Source: Clostridiales bacterium UBA1758 (GTDB taxonomy: Bacteria; Bacillota; Clostridia; Oscillospirales; UBA1758). Taken from it: a DNA stretch of 29,273 nt. The position numbers were made by a program, and so were the translations under genes. Positions 22,251-29,273 of this stretch are shown in pieces. How positions within the stretch are numbered: the first letter of the stretch is position 1; every line of letters begins with the position of its first letter. A model generated the notes under the pieces. The model was not told where the DNA came from. It searched no databases and worked only from the letters and a program-made list of their open reading frames with translations. The stretch covers positions 1 through 29,273 of the forward strand of contig DCHG01000050.1 in assembly GCA_002315595.1 (NCBI GenBank), given 5' to 3'.

Positions 22251-22991
22251 ATGAAAATCGGAGCGCAGTTTTACACCGTCAGGGATTACTGCAAAGACCT
22301 CGATTCATTTGCGGAATCGCTGAAAAAAGTCGCCGACATCGGCTACACCACCGTCCAGATTTCCGGCGTCTGCGAATACTCGCCGGAATGGCTGAAAGCG
22401 GAACTGAAAAAAAACGGACTACAATGCGTCATCACCCACACCAACGGCGATCAAATGGTCGCCGATCCGCAAAAGGTCGCCCGTGACCACGAAATCTTCG
22501 GATGCAAATACATCGGGATCGGAGGCTACGGCTTCGACGGCGAGGATGTGGAAATCTTCAAGACCAAATACTCCAGCGTTGCCGAAGTTTTCAAAAATAA
22601 CGGACAATATTTTATGTATCACAATCACGCGCATGAGTTCAAAAAGATCGGCGATCAACTTATGATCGAATGGCTTGCGGACGCGATCCCCGCCGATCAA
22701 ATGGGATTTACCCTCGATACCTACTGGGTACAGTACGGCGGCGGTGATCCCGCACAATGGATCGAAAAACTTTCCGGCAGAGTCCCCTGCATCCATTTAA
22801 AGGATATGGCATACGGTCAGAAAATGGCGCCGATCGGCGAAGGAAACATCAATTTTGACCGTGTTTTTGAAAAAGCGGAACGAGCCGGTACGGAATATAT
22901 GCTCGTTGAGCAGGATGACAGCAACGGCGAAGATCCGTTTGACTGCCTGCGCAGAAGTTTCGACTTTCTCAAAGCGCAGGGTTTGAAGTAA
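22251..22991 (+). CDS. Sugar phosphate isomerase/epimerase-type TIM-barrel protein
   Basis: A 246-residue protein of the xylose-isomerase-like TIM-barrel superfamily (AP endonuclease 2 fold, like IolE/IolI). Typical segments are MKIGAQFYTVRD at the N-terminus, DIGYTTVQISG, MYHNHAHEF near residue 122 and GFTLDTYWVQYGG near 155. CIHLKDM near 180 and a late acidic VEQDD near 220 also fit. The His, Asp and Glu residues fit the divalent-metal site. The ATG at 22251 follows CGGAGGA; an upstream ATG in frame would fall within the promoter and is rejected. It is 13 bases ahead of a Gfo/Idh/MocA oxidoreductase, and such pairs often act on inositol-like or modified sugars. The substrate is unknown. Confidence 0.88.
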   Translation: MKIGAQFYTVRDYCKDLDSFAESLKKVADIGYTTVQISGVCEYSPEWLKAELKKNGLQCVITHTNGDQMVADPQKVARDHEIFGCKYIGIGGYGFDGEDVEIFKTKYSSVAEVFKNNGQYFMYHNHAHEFKKIGDQLMIEWLADAIPADQMGFTLDTYWVQYGGGDPAQWIEKLSGRVPCIHLKDMAYGQKMAPIGEGNINFDRVFEKAERAGTEYMLVEQDDSNGEDPFDCLRRSFDFLKAQGLK

Positions 22992-23004
22992 GGAGTGTTT
23001 CACA

Positions 23005-24183
23005 ATGGATAAAAAGATCAAAGTCGGTATCATCGGCATTGGCAATATGGGCTCCGGTCACGCCGCAAACATTTTAGGCGGCTCCTGCCCCGAATTTCAA
23101 CTCGTCGCCGTAGCAGACATCAATCCAAAGCGCATTGAGTGGTTCAAAGGCGAGTATCCCGATGCAAAGGTTCGTTTCTTCTCCAACGCCGACGAAATGC
23201 TGAATAGCGGCGAAATCGAAGCCTGCATGGTCTGTATCCCCCATTATTTCCACGCCGAATACGCCATAAAATGTATCGAACGCGGAATTCATGTCATGGT
23301 CGAAAAGCCCGCGGGCGTTTACACAAAGCAGGTGCGTGAAATGAATGCCGTCGCCGCAAAGCACCCCGAAGTCGTCTTCGGCATGATGTTCAATCAGCGC
23401 ACCAATCACATCTACCGCAAAATGCGCGAACTTGTTCAGTCCGGCAAATACGGTCAAATCCGTCGCACCAACTGGCTCATCACGACATGGTATCGCCCGC
23501 AGGCGTACTATGATTCGGGCGACTGGCGCGCAACATGGTCAGGAGAAGGCGGCGGCGTGCTTCTCAATCAATGCCCACACCAACTCGATCTGTGGCAATG
23601 GATCTGCGGAATGCCGAAAAAAGTCCAATCCCACCTGCATTTCGGCAAATGGCACGACATTGAGGTCGAAGACGATGTGACCACCTATGTCGAATATGAA
23701 AACGGCGCGACCGGCGTGTTCATCACCTCCACGGGCGACGCCTGCGGTACCAACCGCTTTGAAATTCAAATGGATCGTGCAAAACTCGTTGCAGAAAACG
23801 ATGAACTCAAAGTCATTGAATTCGAGATGACAGAGCAGGAATTTTCCAAAACCAACACTTCCCCGTTCGGCTCCGTCCCGAACCACGAAATCGAAATCGT
23901 CACGGACGGCGAAAATCCGCAACACATCGGCGTAGTCAACGCCTGGGGCGGTGCAATTCTCCGCGGTGAAAAATTGGTCGCCAACGGTGCCGAAGGTATC
24001 AACGGACTGATGATTTCCAATGCCATGCACCTGTCGAGTTGGCTCGGAAAAGAAATCGAACTGCCCTTTGACGAAGACCTGTACCACAACGAACTGATGA
24101 AGCGTGTGGCGACCTCCCGCCGTAAGACCACGACCAAGGAAGTCTTCGCCGACACAAAAAATACCTATAACGGCACGAAATAA
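23005..24183 (+). CDS. Gfo/Idh/MocA-family NAD(P)-dependent oxidoreductase
   Basis: A 392-residue sugar or polyol dehydrogenase. The N-terminal Rossmann fold carries KVGIIGIGNMGSGHAANI (dinucleotide-binding GxGxxG at 9-16), and EKP at 100-102 marks the catalytic Lys. The C-terminal alpha/beta domain includes LLNQCPHQLDLWQWICG with the usual catalytic His. No signal peptide, so cytoplasmic. A strong AAGGAG precedes the ATG at 23005. It is transcribed with the upstream TIM-barrel protein and followed by an intrinsic terminator, so the two form a closed two-gene unit. The substrate cannot be assigned. Confidence 0.93.
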   Translation: MDKKIKVGIIGIGNMGSGHAANILGGSCPEFQLVAVADINPKRIEWFKGEYPDAKVRFFSNADEMLNSGEIEACMVCIPHYFHAEYAIKCIERGIHVMVEKPAGVYTKQVREMNAVAAKHPEVVFGMMFNQRTNHIYRKMRELVQSGKYGQIRRTNWLITTWYRPQAYYDSGDWRATWSGEGGGVLLNQCPHQLDLWQWICGMPKKVQSHLHFGKWHDIEVEDDVTTYVEYENGATGVFITSTGDACGTNRFEIQMDRAKLVAENDELKVIEFEMTEQEFSKTNTSPFGSVPNHEIEIVTDGENPQHIGVVNAWGGAILRGEKLVANGAEGINGLMISNAMHLSSWLGKEIELPFDEDLYHNELMKRVATSRRKTTTKEVFADTKNTYNGTK

Positions 24184-24195
24184 CAAATACGACAA

Positions 24196-24227
24196 CGCCC
24201 GGTATGTAAAACATACCGGGCGGTTTT
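24196..24227 (+). terminator. Intrinsic terminator after the oxidoreductase gene
   Basis: A perfect 12-bp G/C-rich stem (24196-24207 with 24211-24222) with an AAA loop, followed by GTTTTCATTTT. It begins 13 bases after the stop codon. It may also separate the two converging operons, but its U-tract is good only on the plus strand. Confidence 0.9.
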
Positions 24228-24301
24228 CATTTTCTTGCCCACACTTTTGAGAAGGTGGTTAAGCAAGCAAAGCGAGTGATACCGGAAGATGTATCAATTT
24301 A

Positions 24302-24886
24302 TCAAAGCACTCCGTTCAAAAAAATCTCAATCCCGATAAAAATCAGTATCGCACCGCCGAGAATGGATGCTCCGCTTGCGAGTTTCGTTCCGAATTTTTT
24401 GCCGATCAGCACCCCCGCCATACAAATGATGAATGTCACCACACCGATGGTGAGTGCTTCGATCAAAGCCTCAAACCACGCAAGTTCGGCGATCGTAAAT
24501 CCCACGGAAAGCGCGTCAATGGATGTTGCAATACCCTGAACGAGAAGTGCAGCAAAGCCAAGTGCGGCGGTTTCTTCACATTCCTCGCAACCGCGATTTT
24601 TGATGCCCTCGATCAGCATTTTACCGCCGATGTAGCCGAGAAGTGCGAGTGCGATCCACGGAATGAATTTTTGAAATGCGCTGAAAATTGAGGCGATGGT
24701 ATGAACGCAAAACCAACCGATCAGCGGCATTGCGATCTGAAAAAACGCAAAAACCCCCGCAATCCGAATCATCTTGCGACCCGCCATATTCGGCTCGTTG
24801 AGTCCGTTTGCAAGCGACACCGAAAAGGCGTCCATCGCAAGTCCGACGCCAAAAGCAACTGCGTTCAAAAAGAAAAGAAAATTCAT
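24302..24886 (-). CDS. mntP: MntP-like manganese efflux pump
   Basis: A 194-residue membrane protein with six predicted hydrophobic segments in two repeats of three. The repeat signatures GLAMDAFSVSLANG (near residue 15) and GIATSIDALSVGF (near 118) carry the paired Asp residues characteristic of MntP (DUF204) exporters. Known members export Mn(II). The loop between repeats has an EECEE stretch with acidic and Cys residues that could bind metal. The ATG at 24886 lies 15 bases after the BNR-protein gene with a GGGGG site in the gap, so there is no room for the Mn riboswitch often found before mntP. Confidence 0.9.
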   Translation of the reverse strand: MNFLFFLNAVAFGVGLAMDAFSVSLANGLNEPNMAGRKMIRIAGVFAFFQIAMPLIGWFCVHTIASIFSAFQKFIPWIALALLGYIGGKMLIEGIKNRGCEECEETAALGFAALLVQGIATSIDALSVGFTIAELAWFEALIEALTIGVVTFIICMAGVLIGKKFGTKLASGASILGGAILIFIGIEIFLNGVL

Positions 24887-24901
24887 AAAGCCCCCGTTAA
24901 A

Positions 24902-25966
24902 TTACAAAATATCCAAAATCCAGTGCGCGATATTGGTTTGGTTCAAATGATATGCGATCGACGCCTGAATGAGCACACGTTGCGCCCCGTTTTCGTTCAA
25001 AACGAGATTGTTCGAATAGTATGATGTACCGCCATTTCCGCGTTCCGTCCAACCGATATATTCGCCGTCATCCCAATGGATGCCGTCCTCGCTTGTATAA
25101 AGAACGAACTGTTTCGGCAATTCGTCGGATTCACATCCCGACCGTCCGTGCAGGATATAGCCGCCGTTCACACTTGTGACCTGCGGATTGCGAATTCGTT
25201 TGGAACAATGCGACCGGATCACATCCGACCATGTTTTGCCGAAATCGTCGCTGACAAAAACATCGAGTTCATATTCGTTTTTAATGTTGTAGGTATACGC
25301 CGTCAGTTTTCCGTCGGGCGACAATTCAAGCGCGCCGTAAAAATGACCGAGTCCCGCATCAATTATGCCGCGTTCGTGAAAACTTTCGCCGCCGTCGGTG
25401 GATTCGAGAATTCGATAAATATGCTCCGGCTCATACGAAACAAAGCCCTTCACGCAGGGACTGCAAAATTGCAAAACATAGATATTGCCGTTTACGACGA
25501 TCGCATCAAAAATACGACCTTCAAATTCGTTAATCTCACCCATTTCACGCCATGTTTCGCCGCCGTCTACACTTTTCAAATAAGTCGAAGTGAGGTACGG
25601 CTCCCACCCGTTCGGGTTGATACACCGCGTGCAAAAAAGCACGACCTCGTTTTCTTTGAGTGAAACCGCCTTTTCGCAGGAAACCGTGAACGGCAGGTTG
25701 AGAAACGCCTCCCACGAATAATCGAGTTTCACGGAGTCGCCCCATGTCCTTGCACCATCGACGCTTCGACGGTATTCGATCCATCCGAAGCCCTGATGAC
25801 CGTCATTTCTTTCCCGCGAACAGTTCGAATAAAACGACAGTACCTTGCCCGGTGCATACTCGACAAGCGCGTGCGAAAGATGTCCGCTTCTTAGTGCAGT
25901 TTCGTGATCGACAAAAAGAATTCCCTCACTTGGCAATTGATTCGGCGAGATTGAATATTTTACCAT
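24902..25966 (-). CDS. BNR-repeat, sialidase-fold protein (cytoplasmic)
   Basis: A 354-residue beta-propeller protein with at least five Asp-box-like motifs: SVDGARTWG, SVDGGETWRE, STDGGESFHE, SDDFGKTWSD and SEDGIHWDD. This places it in the sialidase/BNR superfamily. I see no signal peptide and no clear FRIP motif or full Arg triad, so calling it a sialidase would be unsafe; it may be an inactive or differently specific glycoside-binding protein. The ATG at 25966 is set by a strong GGAGGA; an upstream in-frame codon at 25999 overlaps the PPTase end and is rejected. It is 14 bases after the PPTase and shares its operon. Confidence 0.85.
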   Translation of the reverse strand: MVKYSISPNQLPSEGILFVDHETALRSGHLSHALVEYAPGKVLSFYSNCSRERNDGHQGFGWIEYRRSVDGARTWGDSVKLDYSWEAFLNLPFTVSCEKAVSLKENEVVLFCTRCINPNGWEPYLTSTYLKSVDGGETWREMGEINEFEGRIFDAIVVNGNIYVLQFCSPCVKGFVSYEPEHIYRILESTDGGESFHERGIIDAGLGHFYGALELSPDGKLTAYTYNIKNEYELDVFVSDDFGKTWSDVIRSHCSKRIRNPQVTSVNGGYILHGRSGCESDELPKQFVLYTSEDGIHWDDGEYIGWTERGNGGTSYYSNNLVLNENGAQRVLIQASIAYHLNQTNIAHWILDIL

Positions 25967-25980
25967 AATATCCTCCAAAA

Positions 25981-26634
25981 TCAGTCTTTGTTTAAGCAAC
26001 AGACAATTTCATCCGCAGAAATGTTACGAATTTCGACTGAAACCGGGCGATCTTCCACCGCAACGGACAAAATATGTCCCGGAAGATCAATTGTTTTACC
26101 ATAAATCGTCCGACCGTCTATTGTAATAAAAACTCCTTCAAGCAATTTTAGAACGGAAAGCGACCGAAAATCGAGCGAAAGTCCCATTCCGAGCAGTTTT
26201 GCGACACTTTCTTTCAGCGTCCATATCTGCAAAAATCGGTTTGCATCCTGCGAAACATAGGCGATTTCATCTTCCGTCAAGACGCGGTCGGCAATCGAGC
26301 GATGATCGGATTTTGCTTCAATGTCCACGCCGACCTCACAGTCTGCGGTTGCAAGCACGGAATACTGACCACTGTGTGAAACACTAATCTTTCGGTTGTT
26401 TGCGGAAAAAGGTTTGCCGAACGGACCGAATTCGATCATATTTTCGTCAATTCCCGCAATTCCCGCAATCAACGCCCCTGCCCCGATACAACGCAGGCGG
26501 TCTTCCGAAAATCGAAATCTCGACGCACGCTCCATTCGTTTCGGGAAATGTTTCAAACAGAGTTCGGTCGGGATATTCATCGTTTCGACCACGGAAAGCA
26601 GTGAAATCTGTACTTTTTCGGCGAATTCAGGCAT
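25981..26634 (-). CDS. Sfp-type 4'-phosphopantetheinyl transferase
   Basis: A 217-residue enzyme that transfers the phosphopantetheine arm of coenzyme A to a Ser of carrier proteins. Motifs in order: RASRFRFSEDRLR near 36-48, FGPFGKPF near 69-76, ISVSHSGQYSVLA at 83-95, VGVDIE at 101-106 (metal-binding Asp and Glu) and WTLKESVAKLLGMGL at 138-152. The size and motifs fit the Sfp group, which serves peptide and polyketide synthases, rather than the shorter AcpS group. The ATG at 26634 overlaps the phosphatase stop by eight bases with GAGGATC upstream, so the two are coupled. A thioester-reductase-like gene two genes upstream supports a role in secondary metabolism. Confidence 0.93.
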   Translation of the reverse strand: MPEFAEKVQISLLSVVETMNIPTELCLKHFPKRMERASRFRFSEDRLRCIGAGALIAGIAGIDENMIEFGPFGKPFSANNRKISVSHSGQYSVLATADCEVGVDIEAKSDHRSIADRVLTEDEIAYVSQDANRFLQIWTLKESVAKLLGMGLSLDFRSLSVLKLLEGVFITIDGRTIYGKTIDLPGHILSVAVEDRPVSVEIRNISADEIVCCLNKD

Positions 26635-28417
26635 TCCAGATCCTCATAATTTTCAAACAGTTTTTCCCGTTTACATATTCATATTTCATCCAATCGGTCA
26701 AATTTTTAACCAAATAGATGCCGATACCGCCGATTTTCGGCTCGCCGTCAAAATCGGGCAAATCGACGGCAAGCGGATCAAATGCGTCGCCGTCATCGGT
26801 GAACTGCATCGTAATAAAATTAACGCCCGCCTCATAGCGAACTCCGATCGTTCCGTTGCGATCCTCATACGCGTACTCGCAAATATTGGCACAGATCTCA
26901 TCGACTACGACGCTGAGATTTTGACGAACGTTCTCGGGGCAATCCGTTTCGACAAGCAGTTCGTTCAGCCGATCTATGGCCGTTTTTGTGCCGAATTCAT
27001 CGCCGGAAACATTCATTTCAACGATTTTCACAGCAGATTGATGATCAAAATGCACCGTCATAACGGTAATGTCGTCAAATTGATGCTCGTTGTCGGAAAA
27101 TGCCATAACCTGATCGACAATGCCGTCGAGTATTTTTTTCGAGATCCGATCACCACGATCAATTTTCACCGAACGAACGACATCGAGCAACCGTTCGTCC
27201 CCAAAGGTGTGATCGTCCGAATCCCGTGAATCCGGCACGCCGTCGGTGCAAACCACCAACGTGTCCCCCGCCGATAATTTCAATATTCCCGTAGAGTATT
27301 TCCGGTCTTCAAAAGCACCGATAAACAACTGCGGATCGGATGATATCTCGTCCACACTGCCGTCGGAATGGCGCAGAATCGGCGGCAAATGTCCGGCATT
27401 TACATACTTTCCCATTCCCGTGCGGCAGTCGATACAACCCACCCACATCGTGACAAACATTCCCTTTGGGTTGTTTTTCACCAAATGCCGGTTGACCATC
27501 GTCATCGCACGTGCAAGGTCAATTCCGCTAGAATTCTCTCTGTCACGGTTGAGTGCATAACGAAGCGTACTTTGCGCACGCATCATAAACAGTGCGGCGG
27601 GCATTCCTTTATCCGAAACGTCCGCGATCACAACGGCAAGCAGATTTTCGTCGATCATAAAATAGTCGTAAAAATCGCCGCCGACTTCCTTTGCAGGTTG
27701 CAAAAATGCGTCGATGCTGACCGCGCCGTTTTCGGATGTGAACATTACCGATGGCATCGAGTCAAATTGAAGATCGGACGCGGCGCTCAATTCCGCCTCA
27801 TACTTCGATTGGCGCGTGGACATTTCGACTTGCGAGATGACCATTTTACGACCGCTGACCGAAATCACACAGGATATAAACCACGCAAGTAAGATCATAC
27901 AAACGTGAGGAATAAATCTCGATGAGAACGCCTCAATCGGATACGCCCATATGGTAGCAGCCTGACGGGCGTGAAATTCAGAAAACAGATCAGAATACCG
28001 TTCAAGCAATAAATTAGCCGCAAACGTCGCCGAATACATCGCAAGCGTCATAATGGCAACGCCCGTTGTCAGCCGTTTGTCGTAGTATTTAATGCTGATA
28101 AGGATCGGTCCGAAAACCAAAAACATCGACGAAAGCGGATAGAGAAAATGTACAAGCCCGCTGAAAACGACAATCGCGGAAAGGATCAAATGCTTATCCC
28201 AGGGTTTCGCATATTTTTCATAAGCGATAAGAAGATATACCGCCGAGATCAAAATCGGACAAATAAGCAACACATAAGGTCCCCAATCCGTCCCGAAATT
28301 GACAATTCCCGCAATTCCCAACACCGAAAATCCAAAAATGATCGCACCGAAAAGCATCAGCATTCGAATGGCAATTTTGTTTGTGCGGATTTCGTTTTCA
28401 CGAAAAACAGAGTCCAT
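26627..28417 (-). CDS. Membrane SpoIIE-type serine phosphatase fused to RsbW-like ATPase
   Basis: A 596-residue signalling protein in three parts. Residues about 15-190 hold five or six membrane segments without a recognised sensor motif. A short linker (about 190-215) leads to a SpoIIE/PP2C-type phosphatase at about 216-458. It has the metal-binding GGDFYDYF at 247-253 and IADVSDKGMPAALFM at 264-278, then NAGHLPPIL near 340, CTDGVPDSRD near 390 and FDDITVMT near 448. A GHKL ATPase of the anti-sigma-factor kinase type spans about 465-596, with N-box VVDEICANICEYAY at 504-517, DDGDAFDP at 541-548 and GGIGIYLVKNL at 563-573. Such modules control partner-switching through a STAS protein; none is in the window. 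A strong GGGAGGGG site precedes the ATG. Confidence 0.93.
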   Translation of the reverse strand: MDSVFRENEIRTNKIAIRMLMLFGAIIFGFSVLGIAGIVNFGTDWGPYVLLICPILISAVYLLIAYEKYAKPWDKHLILSAIVVFSGLVHFLYPLSSMFLVFGPILISIKYYDKRLTTGVAIMTLAMYSATFAANLLLERYSDLFSEFHARQAATIWAYPIEAFSSRFIPHVCMILLAWFISCVISVSGRKMVISQVEMSTRQSKYEAELSAASDLQFDSMPSVMFTSENGAVSIDAFLQPAKEVGGDFYDYFMIDENLLAVVIADVSDKGMPAALFMMRAQSTLRYALNRDRENSSGIDLARAMTMVNRHLVKNNPKGMFVTMWVGCIDCRTGMGKYVNAGHLPPILRHSDGSVDEISSDPQLFIGAFEDRKYSTGILKLSAGDTLVVCTDGVPDSRDSDDHTFGDERLLDVVRSVKIDRGDRISKKILDGIVDQVMAFSDNEHQFDDITVMTVHFDHQSAVKIVEMNVSGDEFGTKTAIDRLNELLVETDCPENVRQNLSVVVDEICANICEYAYEDRNGTIGVRYEAGVNFITMQFTDDGDAFDPLAVDLPDFDGEPKIGGIGIYLVKNLTDWMKYEYVNGKNCLKIMRIWNA

Positions 28418-28434
28418 TTTCTCCCCTCCCTTCG

Positions 28435-29273
28435 TCAGATTTCAAGTTCGAAAAAGCCGAGTTGTTCCAGTTGTTTGAGCGCATTCACAATATAAGCATC
28501 GTCGGTGATATTCCACGAATAACCGACACAGTTGAGGATGTTAGCGGTAAACGAATTATCGTATCCGATCATATAACGATCCTCGGTATGTTCACGGCTG
28601 AGATACGCAATCAGTCCACCAACGGCATTGTTGGTATCGGTGTCTTTCAGTGCCGAATTCAGTCGGTCGCCGAAGACCGCATCATCGACGGCTTCCACCT
28701 TCAACCCCGCCGAATTCATAGCGCGTACGACATCGCTCATATAGATCGTGTGGATATTATTGGCGTGGAAAACCGTGTAACGGCGATCGGTTTTGGCAAG
28801 TGCGATCATGGCACCCGCGGTTTCGTCGATCGGCGAAAATTCAAGTGCACCCGAAAGTTGCGAATACGGAATACAACCGAGCGCGTAAAACCCGTGCAGT
28901 CGGCGCATAAATCCGTTGGTGAGATAGTTGATCTGGAATTCGCCGTCCGAGTAGCGAGGCATCAGATTGCCCGCACGCATGATCTTTGCGTCGAGTCCTG
29001 CTGCGACCGCATCCAAAATGATCTTTTCCGCCTTGAATTTCGACACAATGTATTGATTTTCAAGGGTTTGACCGAAGAAAAGTTCATTTTCGTGAATGGT
29101 CTTGTCCTTTGCAGGGTTGCCGTTGACGCCCTCGCCCGCAACACTGATCGTCGAAACATGGACAAGTCTTCTGCCTGCATTGCGGCAAAGTTCAACGAGA
29201 TTGGCTACGCCCTCGACATTGACTTTTTCCAAAATATCACTGTTTGTAAAATGCTTGACGCAAGCGGCACAGT
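28435..29273 (-). CDS. Thioester-reductase/SDR domain, C-terminal part (5' end beyond right edge)
   Basis: About 278 C-terminal residues of an extended short-chain dehydrogenase/reductase are in the window, and the frame stays open to the right edge. The first visible motif is CAACVKHF, then KVNVEGVANLVELC, RLVHVSTISVAGE (active-site Ser/Thr), NQYIVSKFKAEKI (catalytic Tyr-x-x-x-Lys) and LEFSPIDETAGAMIALA. This pattern matches the NAD-binding 4 or thioester-reductase domains that end many nonribosomal peptide synthetases and carboxylic acid reductases. An in-frame TTG at 29232 is an internal Leu, not a start. Whether it is a domain of a large synthetase or a stand-alone enzyme depends on the DNA to the right. 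It ends 17 bases before the phosphatase gene. Confidence 0.85.
   Translation of the reverse strand, partial: CAACVKHFTNSDILEKVNVEGVANLVELCRNAGRRLVHVSTISVAGEGVNGNPAKDKTIHENELFFGQTLENQYIVSKFKAEKIILDAVAAGLDAKIMRAGNLMPRYSDGEFQINYLTNGFMRRLHGFYALGCIPYSQLSGALEFSPIDETAGAMIALAKTDRRYTVFHANNIHTIYMSDVVRAMNSAGLKVEAVDDAVFGDRLNSALKDTDTNNAVGGLIAYLSREHTEDRYMIGYDNSFTANILNCVGYSWNITDDAYIVNALKQLEQLGFFELEI

Noticed and set aside
24234..24275. Imperfect hairpin (CTTGC...GCAAG with CCAC/GTGG) as terminator of the leftward operon
   Set aside because: The arms need a bulge and no clean T-run follows directly on the minus strand; too weak to call.
24887..24901. Mn-sensing yybP-ykoY riboswitch before the MntP-like gene
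   Set aside because: The gap is only 15 bases and holds just the ribosome binding site.
29232..29234. TTG at 29232 as the start of the reductase gene
   Set aside because: The same frame continues upstream to the window edge with conserved residues (CAACVKHF), so the codon is an internal Leu.

Overview
The window looks like a chromosomal segment of a Gram-positive member of the Clostridia, most likely a gut-type Oscillospirales/Ruminococcaceae relative. The evidence is the conserved Firmicute gene orders (plsX-rnc-smc-ftsY; yhbY-nadD-yqeK-LCP-rsfS), a LytR-CpsA-Psr wall enzyme, a folate-dependent TrmFO, strong AGGAGG-type ribosome binding sites, a UvrX/YolD-type mutagenic polymerase pair, and moderate GC content. 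I see no rRNA, tRNA, CRISPR array or insertion sequence.

Region 1 (1-19211, all minus strand) is a long, tightly packed housekeeping cluster. In transcription order it runs: TrmH/SpoU rRNA/tRNA methyltransferase, dprA, topA, trmFO, plsX, rnc, an Elp3-like radical SAM protein, smc, ftsY, rph, rdgB, yhbY, nadD, yqeK, an LCP protein, rsfS and leuS (its 3' end lies beyond the left edge). Many junctions overlap by 1-17 bases. The one clear internal promoter lies just before smc. The cluster joins three blocks that are usually separate: DNA uptake/topology, lipid/RNA processing/chromosome segregation, and RNA/NAD/ribosome silencing. An orphan single-pass membrane protein (19308-19952) sits upstream with its own promoter and a hairpin terminator.

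Region 2 (19953-24227) starts with a 299-base divergent regulatory region and then reads rightward. A UvrX-like Y-family DNA polymerase is coupled to a YolD-like protein. A separately promoted pair follows: a sugar-phosphate isomerase/epimerase-type TIM barrel and a Gfo/Idh/MocA oxidoreductase, ending at a strong intrinsic terminator.

Region 3 (24302-29273, minus strand) is the accessory part. In transcription order it holds a thioester-reductase/SDR domain cut by the right edge, a membrane-anchored SpoIIE-type phosphatase fused to an RsbW-like ATPase, a Sfp-type phosphopantetheinyl transferase, a cytoplasmic BNR/sialidase-fold protein and a MntP-like manganese exporter. All gaps are 17 bases or less, so this is probably one operon. 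A carrier-protein-modifying enzyme beside a terminal reductase suggests the edge of a nonribosomal-peptide or related thiotemplate pathway, with a partner-switching signalling protein built in. This is the most interesting part of the window.
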